Source of the DNA: Actinomycetes bacterium
Lineage (GTDB): Bacteria; Actinomycetota; Acidimicrobiia; Acidimicrobiales; Palsa-688
Assembly (NCBI GenBank): GCA_021827285.1
Contig: JAKAWM010000083.1
Location: 1-8,836 of the forward strand
Direction of reading: 5' to 3'
Length of the DNA: 8,836 nucleotides
The notes below the pieces were generated by a model that was given only the letters and a program-made list of their open reading frames with translations, did not search any database and was not told where the DNA came from. This document shows, piece by piece, positions 1-6,481 of the stretch (position 1 is its first letter; each line of letters starts with the position of its first letter). Position numbers and translations under genes: made by a program.

Positions 1-1082
1 CCATCTCGGTCGGCGTCCCGCGCTGGGGGTTGGCCGAGGCCATCCCGCCCAGCACTGTCGCCCGAGCCCCCTGCTGCCTCCCTCCAGCGCCGCAACCTCA
101 CCTCCGCCTCCACCATCAGGCCGTCGTGCCACACCCATTCCGAACGGTAATGGTGGGCCAGGATGGCAAGCCTGATGGCGGCCGGTTCCCACTGTTTCAG
201 CAGGTCGTGGACAAACACCAAATTGCCCAGGGACTTCGACATCTTTGCCCCGTTGTAGTGCACCATGCCGGTGTGCATCCAGTGCTTGACGAACGGACGC
301 CCAGTAACCGCCTGCGACTGTGCCGCCTCGCACTCGTGGTGGGGGAACACCAGGTCAGAACCTCCTCCGTGCAGGTCCACGGTGTCCCCGAGTTCGCGCA
401 CGGCCAGAGCAGAGCACTCAATGTGCCACCCAGGCCTCCCCCGCCCCCACAAAGAGTCCCACGCCGGCTCCCCTGGTGCCGACGGTTGCCAGAGAACGAA
501 ATCCAAGGGGTCCGCCTTATTGGGGTCGTCCGGATTGCCGCCACGCTCAGCGGCCAAGCGCAGCATCTCCGCCCGCCCGTAATGGCTGACGGCACCGAAG
601 CTGGGACAGGAAGAGACGTCAAAATAGACGCCGCCGCCTGCCTGGTAGGCGTGGCCGGAGGCAAGCACTCGGCCAATGAAGCTCAGGATGTCGGGGATGG
701 CCGAAGTGGCCCGTGGTTCGACCGCCGGAGCCAAGAGACCGAGAGCCTCCATATCAGCCGAGAAACGAGCCATTTCCTCGGCTGCCAAGTCGAGGTAATG
801 CACCCCCAGCTCGCGGGCCTTGCGCAGGATGTCATCGTCTACATCTGTCACATTGCGAACGAGCTTGGTCTCCTGACCCCGGTCGCTCAGCCGGCGCCGC
901 AAGACGTCATAGGCAATGTACGTGGCCGCATGGCCGATGTGAGCAGCATCGTAGGGCGTTATCCCGCACGTGTACATGGTGACGGTCCGCCCGGGATCGA
1001 GCGTGGGCTCGAAGACGACCACTTTTTGGCTTGCGGTGTCGTAAAGGCGGATCGGCGCCACGCCACCCTCTGGCTCACGCAT
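1..1082 (-). CDS. mshC: MshC, cysteine:GlcN-inositol ligase of mycothiol synthesis (3' end beyond window)
   Basis: Predicted ATP-dependent ligase joining L-cysteine to GlcN-Ins, the penultimate step of mycothiol synthesis in the cytoplasm. The frame is open from the ATG at 1082 to base 1, giving 360 residues; the family is about 410, so roughly 50 C-terminal residues lie outside. Visible motifs: TCGITPYDAAHIGHA at 38-52, containing the HIGH signature (48-51); WHIECSA around 219-225; FPHHE at 246-250; and KMSKS at 280-284. Cys39, Cys223 and His248 match the zinc-site pattern of the family. The TPYDAxHxGHA form separates MshC from cysteinyl-tRNA synthetase, which normally reads CGPTVYDxxHxGNAR. 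The start is supported by the N-terminal pattern IRLYDTASQKVVVFEP; the nearest GAGG lies 14 nt upstream, farther than usual. It sits 144 bp downstream of npdG on the same strand. Family assignment is secure; the substrate is inferred from the family. Confidence 0.93.
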   Translation of the reverse strand, partial: MREPEGGVAPIRLYDTASQKVVVFEPTLDPGRTVTMYTCGITPYDAAHIGHAATYIAYDVLRRRLSDRGQETKLVRNVTDVDDDILRKARELGVHYLDLAAEEMARFSADMEALGLLAPAVEPRATSAIPDILSFIGRVLASGHAYQAGGGVYFDVSSCPSFGAVSHYGRAEMLRLAAERGGNPDDPNKADPLDFVLWQPSAPGEPAWDSLWGRGRPGWHIECSALAVRELGDTVDLHGGGSDLVFPHHECEAAQSQAVTGRPFVKHWMHTGMVHYNGAKMSKSLGNLVFVHDLLKQWEPAAIRLAILAHHYRSEWVWHDGLMVEAEVRLRRWREAAGGSGDSAGRDGLGQPPARDADRD

Positions 1083-1150
1083 TGCCACTGATTGAACCTC
1101 TACGACCGTCCAACTCTTCCCGTTGTACCAGCGGTTGACGGAACTGCCGG

Positions 1151-1204
1151 GTGCCGGGCGCAGGCGGGGTGCCGGGCGCAGGCGGGGTGCCTGGCACAGG
1201 CCGG
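1151..1204. repeat. 18-bp tandem repeat, three copies, between npdG and mshC
   Basis: Three head-to-tail copies with an 18-bp period: 1151-1168 and 1169-1186 are identical (GTGCCGGGCGCAGGCGGG), and 1187-1204 differs at three positions. A fourth copy starts with GTGC at 1205 and then diverges. The third copy contains a near-perfect palindrome, GTGCC-T-GGCAC. The array lies entirely in the gap between the npdG stop and the mshC start. No protein is expected from it: the plus-strand frame across it reads repeated Gly-Cys-Arg-Ala-Gln-Ala and is antisense to both genes. It may simply be a slippage-prone minisatellite. Confidence 0.9.
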
Positions 1205-1215
1205 GTGCTCCGGCC
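1199..1215 (-). terminator. GC-rich inverted repeat just after npdG, possible weak terminator
   Basis: On the minus strand GGCCGG, a five-base loop and CCGGCC form a perfect 6-bp stem starting 11 nt after the npdG stop codon. There is no U-tract after it, so this is not a classical intrinsic terminator. GC-only hairpins are sometimes proposed as terminators or attenuators in actinobacteria. It overlaps the last copy of the 18-bp repeat, and read-through into mshC is quite possible. Confidence 0.25.
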
Positions 1216-1226
1216 GGTCAGGGGGC

Positions 1227-1880
1227 TCAGTCAATGCCGGTCACCTTAATGGACGCGTGCGTCTTGTAGCGGCGGTTGACTTCCACCAGGGCGGCCGTCA
1301 AGGCTTCAACGGCGAGGCCGGAGCCCAGCCCGCCCACGTCCACCCCACGTAACCCCGGTACCCGTGCGATGAGGGCTATAACCTCCGCTGTGGCTGCCCG
1401 GTCGTCAGAGAAGACCATGACGTCAGCCGCCAGGTCACGCTCCAGGTCGCCCAGCGGCCCGGCCGGCAAGTGGTGAAAAGCGCCGGCCACCCGGCTCTCC
1501 GGCAGTGCTCCGGCCAGGGCGACGGCCATGGAACCGGTCGGGGGCAGGAGAGGCACGAACCGCTCCCCCAAGCGGGTCATAACGTTGACCATGCTAACCA
1601 CGATCTTGCCCGCGAGCGTCGGCGCCAGTGCCCGGACGGTCGGCAGAGCGCCTTCCCAGGGGGTGGCAACCACCACGACATCGCAGCCTGCGGCCGCTTC
1701 ATTGGTACCTGGGGCCAATGGCAGGGTGCGGGTGGGCCAACGCCGCCGCAATCCTTCCACCGCCTCTTCGGCTCGCTCCCGGCTGCGGGAGCCGACGACA
1801 ACCTCGACACCTACTGACGCAAATCGCGACGCCAGGGCCGAACCTGCCGGGCCTGTAGCGCCAAGCACTCCTATTCGCAT
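1227..1880 (-). CDS. npdG: NADPH-dependent F420 reductase (F420H2:NADP+ oxidoreductase)
   Basis: A 217-residue soluble enzyme predicted to move hydride between coenzyme F420 and NADP(H). Evidence is the N-terminal Rossmann motif MRIGVLGATGPAG (Gly7, Gly10, Gly13), then VVVGSRSRERA, where Thr9, Ser31, Arg32 and Arg36 fall at the positions that bind the NADP 2'-phosphate in archaeal Fno (the last is Lys there). It is followed by DVVVVATPWEGA near residue 90, a typical PWE segment, and the C-terminal LRGVDVGGLGSGLAVEALT pattern. Length matches the family (about 210-230). The ATG at 1880 was chosen because the Rossmann motif begins right there; an upstream in-frame ATG at 1967 would add 29 unlike residues and run into the divergent gene. 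No good Shine-Dalgarno is visible, so a leaderless transcript is possible. It precedes mshC on the same strand. The direction of the reaction in vivo cannot be read from sequence. Confidence 0.9.
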   Translation of the reverse strand: MRIGVLGATGPAGSALASRFASVGVEVVVGSRSRERAEEAVEGLRRRWPTRTLPLAPGTNEAAAGCDVVVVATPWEGALPTVRALAPTLAGKIVVSMVNVMTRLGERFVPLLPPTGSMAVALAGALPESRVAGAFHHLPAGPLGDLERDLAADVMVFSDDRAATAEVIALIARVPGLRGVDVGGLGSGLAVEALTAALVEVNRRYKTHASIKVTGID

Positions 1881-1897
1881 GCTTTGACACTTGCACG

Positions 1898-2410
1898 GTG
1901 CCGCCTCGTCCCGCCAGTGGGGAGCCAATCCCTCAGGGTTGCGCGCCTCGAGGAATGCTATCGTCACTCTCTGTGGAAGCTGCGCGGCCGCGTGAGACCC
2001 TACTGGCCTTCCTTACCACCTCATGTGCCCCCTGCCTTGCCTTTTGGAAAATGTTGAGAACGCGGCCCCCTGAGACCACTTTGGGTGTTCACGTGGTCGT
2101 CATTACGCCCAGCCCGTCCATGGAGAGCCAACGTGCGGTCGCCGAGCTCGTGCCGGCCGGCACACCGGTCCACATGAGCTCCAGCACCTGGTTTGCCTTT
2201 GGGGTGTCCAAGGCCCCCTCTTTCGTGCTCGTACAGTCCCCGGAGGGGGAAGGCGAGCCGTGGGACGGGCACGCTCGCGTGCTCGGTCAAGCAGGCGCCG
2301 AGACCCCCGAAGATCTGGTTGACTTCATCCGGTCCTGGCGAGCGGCAAACGCCAGCCATACCTGTGAAACCTTCGTCCCAAACCCAGATCGGACCACTTT
2401 CTGTGGTTGA
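1898..2410 (+). CDS. Thioredoxin-fold protein with CxxC motif, function unknown
   Basis: A 170-residue protein if the GTG at 1898 is used, or 151 residues from the ATG at 1955. The strand-plus-motif TLLAFLTTSCAPCLAFW (residues 34-50; Cys43 and Cys46) is the thioredoxin-type active site. Further on, VHVVVITPSP, a Val-Pro-Ala-Gly-Thr-Pro-Val segment before MSSSTWFAFGV, and APSFVLVQSPEG follow the usual strand order of TlpA/thioredoxin-like proteins; the cis-proline is replaced or displaced (KAPSF). Two extra cysteines lie near the C-terminus (Cys160, Cys169). No signal peptide or membrane anchor is visible, unlike many TlpA relatives. A GEPIP segment at 8-12, resembling the lead-in of TlpA domains, weakly favours the GTG; an in-frame stop at 1856-1858 bars longer forms. 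It is divergent from npdG, with 17-74 bp between starts depending on the choice. A thiol-disulfide role fits the mshC/npdG context but is inferred. Confidence 0.75.
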   Translation: MPPRPASGEPIPQGCAPRGMLSSLSVEAARPRETLLAFLTTSCAPCLAFWKMLRTRPPETTLGVHVVVITPSPSMESQRAVAELVPAGTPVHMSSSTWFAFGVSKAPSFVLVQSPEGEGEPWDGHARVLGQAGAETPEDLVDFIRSWRAANASHTCETFVPNPDRTTFCG

Positions 2411-2617
2411 GATTTTCGCGGCCTTCTATCCGTGCTCGTTTCGGCAACCGCTTACTCAAGCTCATAGTTCGGTCTGCCGATCTAGCCAGCTAGTGACCAC
2501 GCAGAGCGGTTGTTCTATTTGTTCGAGTAGCAGCGCAGCTACCTCTTGGAGAGCCCTCTCGCCATCGGTCCTGGGTTGTTGTGGCTCCATCAGAGCGGCC
2601 CGGCACCGCTCTGACCC
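2411..2617. other. Non-coding gap before the c-di-GMP gene
   Basis: About 207 bp without a convincing gene. It presumably carries the promoter of the large downstream gene, but no confident -35/-10 pair was found. A degenerate LacI-like core, AACCGCTT, occurs at 2446-2453 with poorly matching flanks. No Shine-Dalgarno precedes the GTG at 2618. A minus-strand frame ending at 2462 is not supported by codon bias. Confidence 0.5.
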
Positions 2618-5600
2618 GTGAGCCGGCCCGGGACCAGGGAGGGTAACCCGAGCAGGGAGGCCGAGCACCCAGGGCGTAGCCTGGCTCGCCCCGAAACTGA
2701 TCGGGCACCCGGGGACCGGGTCGGCGGGGGGGCCGTTGACCGTGCCCAGCCAGCCAGGTTCACCATCGGTGTCCTGTCCCAACTACTGGCAGGCGCTTAC
2801 TTCGGATCTCTACTGAAGGGTGTCGTGCAAGGCGCCCGGACCGAAGGGGGCCGGGTCGTGGGCTTCCAGACCAGGGACACCGGCTTGCACGAGGAGGACT
2901 ACACCCCCTCCGAGTACCTGAGCCGCCTCGCCTGGGCGCATGTGGACGCGTTCATTGTCGTGGTGCACGGAGTGGACAGGGAATACTGGCGGGCGATCAA
3001 ACAGGCCCGCAAACCGGTCGTTTTCATCAGCCCAGTGTCCCCGGATGTCCCCGGTCCGGCCATCATCCCCGACAACCGGCAGGGTACCTACAACGCGGTG
3101 CGGCACTTGGTCGCTCACGGTCATCGCCGCATCGCCTTTGCCGGGCTCCTGGAGCAAGAAGACATCAGGCAGCGCTATGAGGGGTACCTCGCCGCCCTGG
3201 CCGACTGTGCCATAGGGGCTGACCCCGAGCTGCTCTACTCCGTCGAGAACAACATGGAGCCAAGCGGGAGGCGCGCCGCCGAGGCCATGATGGCGGCCGG
3301 GCTTCCCTCCACCGCGGTCGTCGCGGGCTGCGACTACAACGCCATAGGGATCATCGAAGCGCTCAAGCTGGCCGGCTACTCACTCCCCCGCGACCAGGCG
3401 GTGATCGGTTTTGACGACTTGGCCATGGCGCCTCACACGGTCCCTGCACTAGCCAGCGTGCGCCAGCCACTGGAGGAAATGGGGCGGCTGGCCGCCCAGC
3501 TGGTGGCTCGGGAGCTGGCAGGCGATGAGGTCCCTCCGGACCGCCACGTTGTCCCTACCGAGCTCATCCCCCGAGAGTCTTGTGGCTGCCTGCTGGCGCC
3601 TACGCACATCGCCGGGCGGGTACGCCTCCCAGGGGTGCAGCGGCACCTGCAAACTGCCGTCCCTACAGTCGGCGCACCGGCGGCCCGAGCCACTGAGAAC
3701 CTTGTCGATGCCCTACGTTCAGCGATTTCCCCTCCGGGCGCGGGTGGTGTCGAAGACCGCACCCTGGTCGAGCTCGCCACCAGGCTGGCGAGCTGCCTCG
3801 TGCAGGTCGGCACGGGTGAAGAGCTGGCGGAAGCCGAGTCGCTCCAGGACACCCTCGCCGCGCTGTACCAGCTCCGGCCCCGCCAGCAGACGGTTGAAGG
3901 TATCGTCGAAGCCCTCCAGCACTACCGCGACGACCTGGCCCGGGAAGGTAAATCAACCGAGCTGTTCGAGTTCCGCTGGAGGGCGGCAATGCGGGTGCTG
4001 GCCCGCTTGCCCGCTGTCCAGCAGTCCACCATCAACCGCCAGCTGCAGATCACCATGTACAACGAGTACCGGGTGACCGTGGCGCTGCTGCGTGAAGGCG
4101 CTCAGGACCCGCGGGCGCTGGGCTGGCTCGAGCCAACCCAGGTGAGCGCGGCCTGCCTGGCCTTGTGGGCCGACCGCCCTGGCTGGCTAGAGGTGGTGGG
4201 GACCTTCCGGCGCCAGCCCGGCTCGGCTCTCCCCGCCGGCATGGTGGCCGAGCAGTTCTTCCCCCCACTTGAGCTTTTGGACCTCGCCGACAGCTGTGGG
4301 GAAGTCACCCACGTCCTGCCTGTTCGGGGTAACGGCAAGTCATGGGGAGCTTTGGCCATCAGCAGCCCGATCGAAACGGCCGGGGCAACGGGGATGGACG
4401 TGTTCTACCAATGGACAGGGCTCCTCGCCGCCGCGCTGGACAGGGATGAAATGCTGGCGTCCCTCCAGCAACAAGCCGAGGAACTGGCCCAAGCAGTGCA
4501 GCGCGAGCACGAGCTGGTCGACGACCTCCGCCGGAGCGAGGAACGCTACTCTCTAGCCGCCAGCGCGGCCACTGACGGGTTGTGGGACTTCGACGTAGTG
4601 GGCGGGAGCGTTTACTACTCGCCCCGCTGGAAACAGGTGCTCGGCTACGTCGACAAAGAGATCGGCGACTCGCTCGACGAGTGGCTGTCTCGTGCCCACC
4701 CTGACGACAAGGAGCAGCTCAGTTCGGCTCTCGACGGCCTCATCCTGGGCGAGAAAGCGACCATGGAGGTCGAGCACCGCCTAGCGGCTGCGTCGGGCTC
4801 GTACATCTGGGCCCACTGCCGGGCCCTGGCCGTGCCGGGCGGTGGGTTGCCAGCCCGGCGTATCGTGGGCAGCCTTACGGACATAACCCGGCGCCGGGCA
4901 CTGGAAGACCGGCTCCGCCAGCGTGCCCTGTACGACAGCCTGACTGGCCTGCCCAACCGATCGCTGTTCTTCGAAAGCCTCGAAGCCGGGCCATCGGGCG
5001 GGCCGTACGAACAGTGCGCCCTCTTCTTCGTCGACCTGGACAACTTCAAGAACGTCAACGACACCTTGGGCCACGACGCCGGCGACGAGCTACTCGTGGT
5101 GATCGCCAAGCGGATAAGCGCTTCCCTCCGGCCCGGGGACATGGTCGCCCGCTACGGTGGCGACGAGTTCGTAGCCTTTGCTCGCGGGGTCTCAAGGACC
5201 GACGCCAGCGAGATCGCCGAGCGACTGCGCTCAGCAGTCAGCCAACCCGTTGACCTCGGGCCCGCCCGGGTCCATATTGGGTGCTCCGTAGGCATTGCCA
5301 TGTCGAACGGGCGCAATCCGGCTTCCCTGGTGCAGGACGCGGACACCGCCCTTTACCGAGCCAAGGAGCACGGCCGCGACCGGTGCGAATTTCATGAACC
5401 CAACGAGCGCGCCGTGAACCTGCGAAGGTCTGAGATCGAAGACCTGCTGCGCACGACGGTCGCCGAGGACAACCTGGTAGTGGCGTACCGGCCCATCGTC
5501 AACCTGGCCACAGGCAAAGTGGACGGCACGGAGGCGGTGGCTCGCGTGTGCACCCGCCCCGGGGAGCTGCTCGATGCCGACCAGTTCATGGAGGTGGCCG

Positions 5601-6229
5601 AGGAATCGGGCCTTGTGCTGCCGCTCGGTGCCGCCCTGCTGAGCCGCGCCTGCGCGCAGCAGGCCATCTGGGCATCAGCCGGGAGCGGCCGCTCTCACGT
5701 GGCCGTGCACCTTTCCCCCCGGCAGCTCACCGACCGTTTTATTGTCGCCCAAGTGGCCGAGTCACTGGCCACAACGGAGCTGAGGCCCGACCAGCTCTGG
5801 CTGGAGATGTCCGAGACGGTACTGGTGGACGCGGGGGCCCTGGCCCGCAAGGCGCTGGAGGACCTGAAGGCACTCGGCGTGATGCTGGCCGTCGGAGACT
5901 TCGGGTCAGGGTGGTCGGGCCTTTCCCACCTTCGCCAGTTCCCCATCGACGCGCTCAAGCTCGACGCCTCACTGGTGCGCAGCATGGACAGCTCGGTCCG
6001 GGACGCCAGTGTCGTCAACGCCCTGATCGGGCTGGGCCACGCGTTGGGGATGTTGGTGGCAGCGAGCGGCGTTACCGAAGCCGACCAGGCCGACGCGCTC
6101 GGCATCATGGGTTGCGACTACGCTCTCGGCCCTCTTTACGGAGAGCCCGTCCTCCCCGAGGCTTGGGGGCGCTCATCGCAGGTCGCAGCCGGCCACGGCG
6201 CAGTTGGGACACCTCACGCTAAAGCGTAG
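2618..6229 (+). CDS. LacI-type sensor / PAS / GGDEF / degenerate EAL c-di-GMP signalling protein
   Basis: A 1203-residue soluble protein predicted to make c-di-GMP in response to a small ligand. Order of parts: a polar Arg/Gly/Pro-rich N-terminus (1-47); a LacI/PurR-type periplasmic-binding fold (48-320, from FTIGVLSQ to VIGFDDLAMA, then SVRQPLEEMG); an unassigned stretch (about 355-500); a GAF-like stretch (about 503-608); a coiled coil (607-643); PAS with a PAC tail (643-760, SLTDITRRR); GGDEF (768-925); and EAL (952-1176). The cyclase looks active: DSLTGLPNR, FVDLDNFKNVND with Asp806 and Asn814, intact GGDEF at 847-851, and an inhibitory-site RPGD at 838-841 exactly five residues before it. 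The EAL part looks inactive (see findings). No HTH, signal peptide or membrane segment is seen, so it is cytoplasmic and cannot act as a LacI repressor. A TGA at 2612-2614 leaves GTG 2618 as the only sensible start, without Shine-Dalgarno. The ligand is unknown; the neighbouring cellobiose phosphorylase suggests a sugar. Confidence 0.92.
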   Translation: MSRPGTREGNPSREAEHPGRSLARPETDRAPGDRVGGGAVDRAQPARFTIGVLSQLLAGAYFGSLLKGVVQGARTEGGRVVGFQTRDTGLHEEDYTPSEYLSRLAWAHVDAFIVVVHGVDREYWRAIKQARKPVVFISPVSPDVPGPAIIPDNRQGTYNAVRHLVAHGHRRIAFAGLLEQEDIRQRYEGYLAALADCAIGADPELLYSVENNMEPSGRRAAEAMMAAGLPSTAVVAGCDYNAIGIIEALKLAGYSLPRDQAVIGFDDLAMAPHTVPALASVRQPLEEMGRLAAQLVARELAGDEVPPDRHVVPTELIPRESCGCLLAPTHIAGRVRLPGVQRHLQTAVPTVGAPAARATENLVDALRSAISPPGAGGVEDRTLVELATRLASCLVQVGTGEELAEAESLQDTLAALYQLRPRQQTVEGIVEALQHYRDDLAREGKSTELFEFRWRAAMRVLARLPAVQQSTINRQLQITMYNEYRVTVALLREGAQDPRALGWLEPTQVSAACLALWADRPGWLEVVGTFRRQPGSALPAGMVAEQFFPPLELLDLADSCGEVTHVLPVRGNGKSWGALAISSPIETAGATGMDVFYQWTGLLAAALDRDEMLASLQQQAEELAQAVQREHELVDDLRRSEERYSLAASAATDGLWDFDVVGGSVYYSPRWKQVLGYVDKEIGDSLDEWLSRAHPDDKEQLSSALDGLILGEKATMEVEHRLAAASGSYIWAHCRALAVPGGGLPARRIVGSLTDITRRRALEDRLRQRALYDSLTGLPNRSLFFESLEAGPSGGPYEQCALFFVDLDNFKNVNDTLGHDAGDELLVVIAKRISASLRPGDMVARYGGDEFVAFARGVSRTDASEIAERLRSAVSQPVDLGPARVHIGCSVGIAMSNGRNPASLVQDADTALYRAKEHGRDRCEFHEPNERAVNLRRSEIEDLLRTTVAEDNLVVAYRPIVNLATGKVDGTEAVARVCTRPGELLDADQFMEVAEESGLVLPLGAALLSRACAQQAIWASAGSGRSHVAVHLSPRQLTDRFIVAQVAESLATTELRPDQLWLEMSETVLVDAGALARKALEDLKALGVMLAVGDFGSGWSGLSHLRQFPIDALKLDASLVRSMDSSVRDASVVNALIGLGHALGMLVAASGVTEADQADALGIMGCDYALGPLYGEPVLPEAWGRSSQVAAGHGAVGTPHAKA

Positions 6230-6335
6230 CTCCCCACCGCACAGGTACGCTGCCACTGAGCGCGGCCGGTGACGACTTAGTTGAGGCGGCGGACCCACCC
6301 TGGCAAGGTAGTGGGTGGCGAGACAACCCGACGCA

Positions 6336-6344
6336 TGATATTGT
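6336..6344 (+). promoter_or_regulatory. Possible extended -10 element of the cbp promoter
   Basis: TG-A-TATTGT resembles an extended -10 (TGnTATAAT; four of six in the hexamer). The only upstream -35 at normal spacing is poor (TGGCGA at 6316-6321, three of six). The predicted start of transcription would fall near 6351, inside the LacI-type operator, which would fit repression by blocking RNA polymerase. The call rests mainly on that geometry and is weak by itself. Confidence 0.25.
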
Positions 6345-6357
6345 AAGCGCTTCCGAA
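6341..6357. promoter_or_regulatory. LacI/GalR-family operator upstream of cellobiose phosphorylase
   Basis: TTGTAAGCGCTTCCGAA contains the perfect 8-bp palindrome AAGCGCTT with a central CG, matching the AANCGNTT core of LacI/GalR-family operators; six of nine base pairs are symmetric over the extended half-sites. It lies 158 bp before the phosphorylase start. In actinobacteria such sites are bound by sugar-responsive repressors of the CelR/CebR type, whose known operators share a GAGCGCTC core. No LacI-family protein with an HTH is encoded in this window, so the cognate regulator must lie elsewhere. Confidence 0.65.
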
Positions 6358-6432
6358 GATAGCGGAGGCTGAGCCTGGTACCAGTTGCACCCAAAATGAA
6401 ACCGGCCAGCCCGGTGACCTCACTTGAGGCAA

Positions 6433-6480
6433 GCGGGCGAAGGCCCGAATACCAAGTATTACCAAATCGGGCGAGCCCGC
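6433..6480 (+). other. Leader segment with alternative hairpins
   Basis: Local pairing: CGGGC (6434-6438) with GCCCG (6443-6447), AATAC (6448-6452) with GTATT (6456-6460), and CGGG (6468-6471) with CCCG (6476-6479). Long-range alternative: GCGGGC (6433-6438) with GCCCGC (6475-6480) plus GCCCGA (6443-6448) with TCGGGC (6467-6472), enclosing a loop that holds two TACCAA copies. The two arrangements are mutually exclusive. No known riboswitch class is recognised; the pairs were found by eye, without energy calculation. Confidence 0.35.
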
Positions 6481-6481
6481 C

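Noticed and set aside
1..1082. Cysteinyl-tRNA synthetase instead of MshC
   Set aside because: The nucleotide-binding motif reads TPYDAAHIGHA as in MshC, not the VYDxxHxGNAR form of CysRS, and the likely total length is near 410 residues.
30..1091. Long plus-strand open frame of 353 codons
   Set aside because: It is antisense to mshC, whose minus-strand frame carries all family motifs (HIGH, KMSKS, zinc ligands); the plus-strand translation shows no recognisable domain.
1884..1889. Perfect TTGACA as a -35 box for the thioredoxin-like gene
   Set aside because: No -10-like hexamer occurs 16-18 bp downstream, so a promoter cannot be claimed.
2446..2453. AACCGCTT as a second LacI-type operator before the c-di-GMP gene
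   Set aside because: It fits the loose AANCGNTT core but the core is not a full palindrome and the flanks are poorly symmetric; expected by chance in a sequence of this size.
2462..2782. Small minus-strand frame whose C-terminal part looks helical
   Set aside because: Only about half of the third codon positions counted are G or C, it overlaps the start of the c-di-GMP gene, and it has no recognisable motif.
2618..3580. A LacI-family transcription repressor
   Set aside because: No helix-turn-helix precedes the effector domain, and the in-frame stop at 2612-2614 prevents a longer N-terminus.
5471..6145. Active c-di-GMP phosphodiesterase
   Set aside because: Several conserved EAL residues are replaced (Asn to His1031, Asp to Gly1093, Glu to Ser1150, Gln to Leu1170), although the fold is clear.
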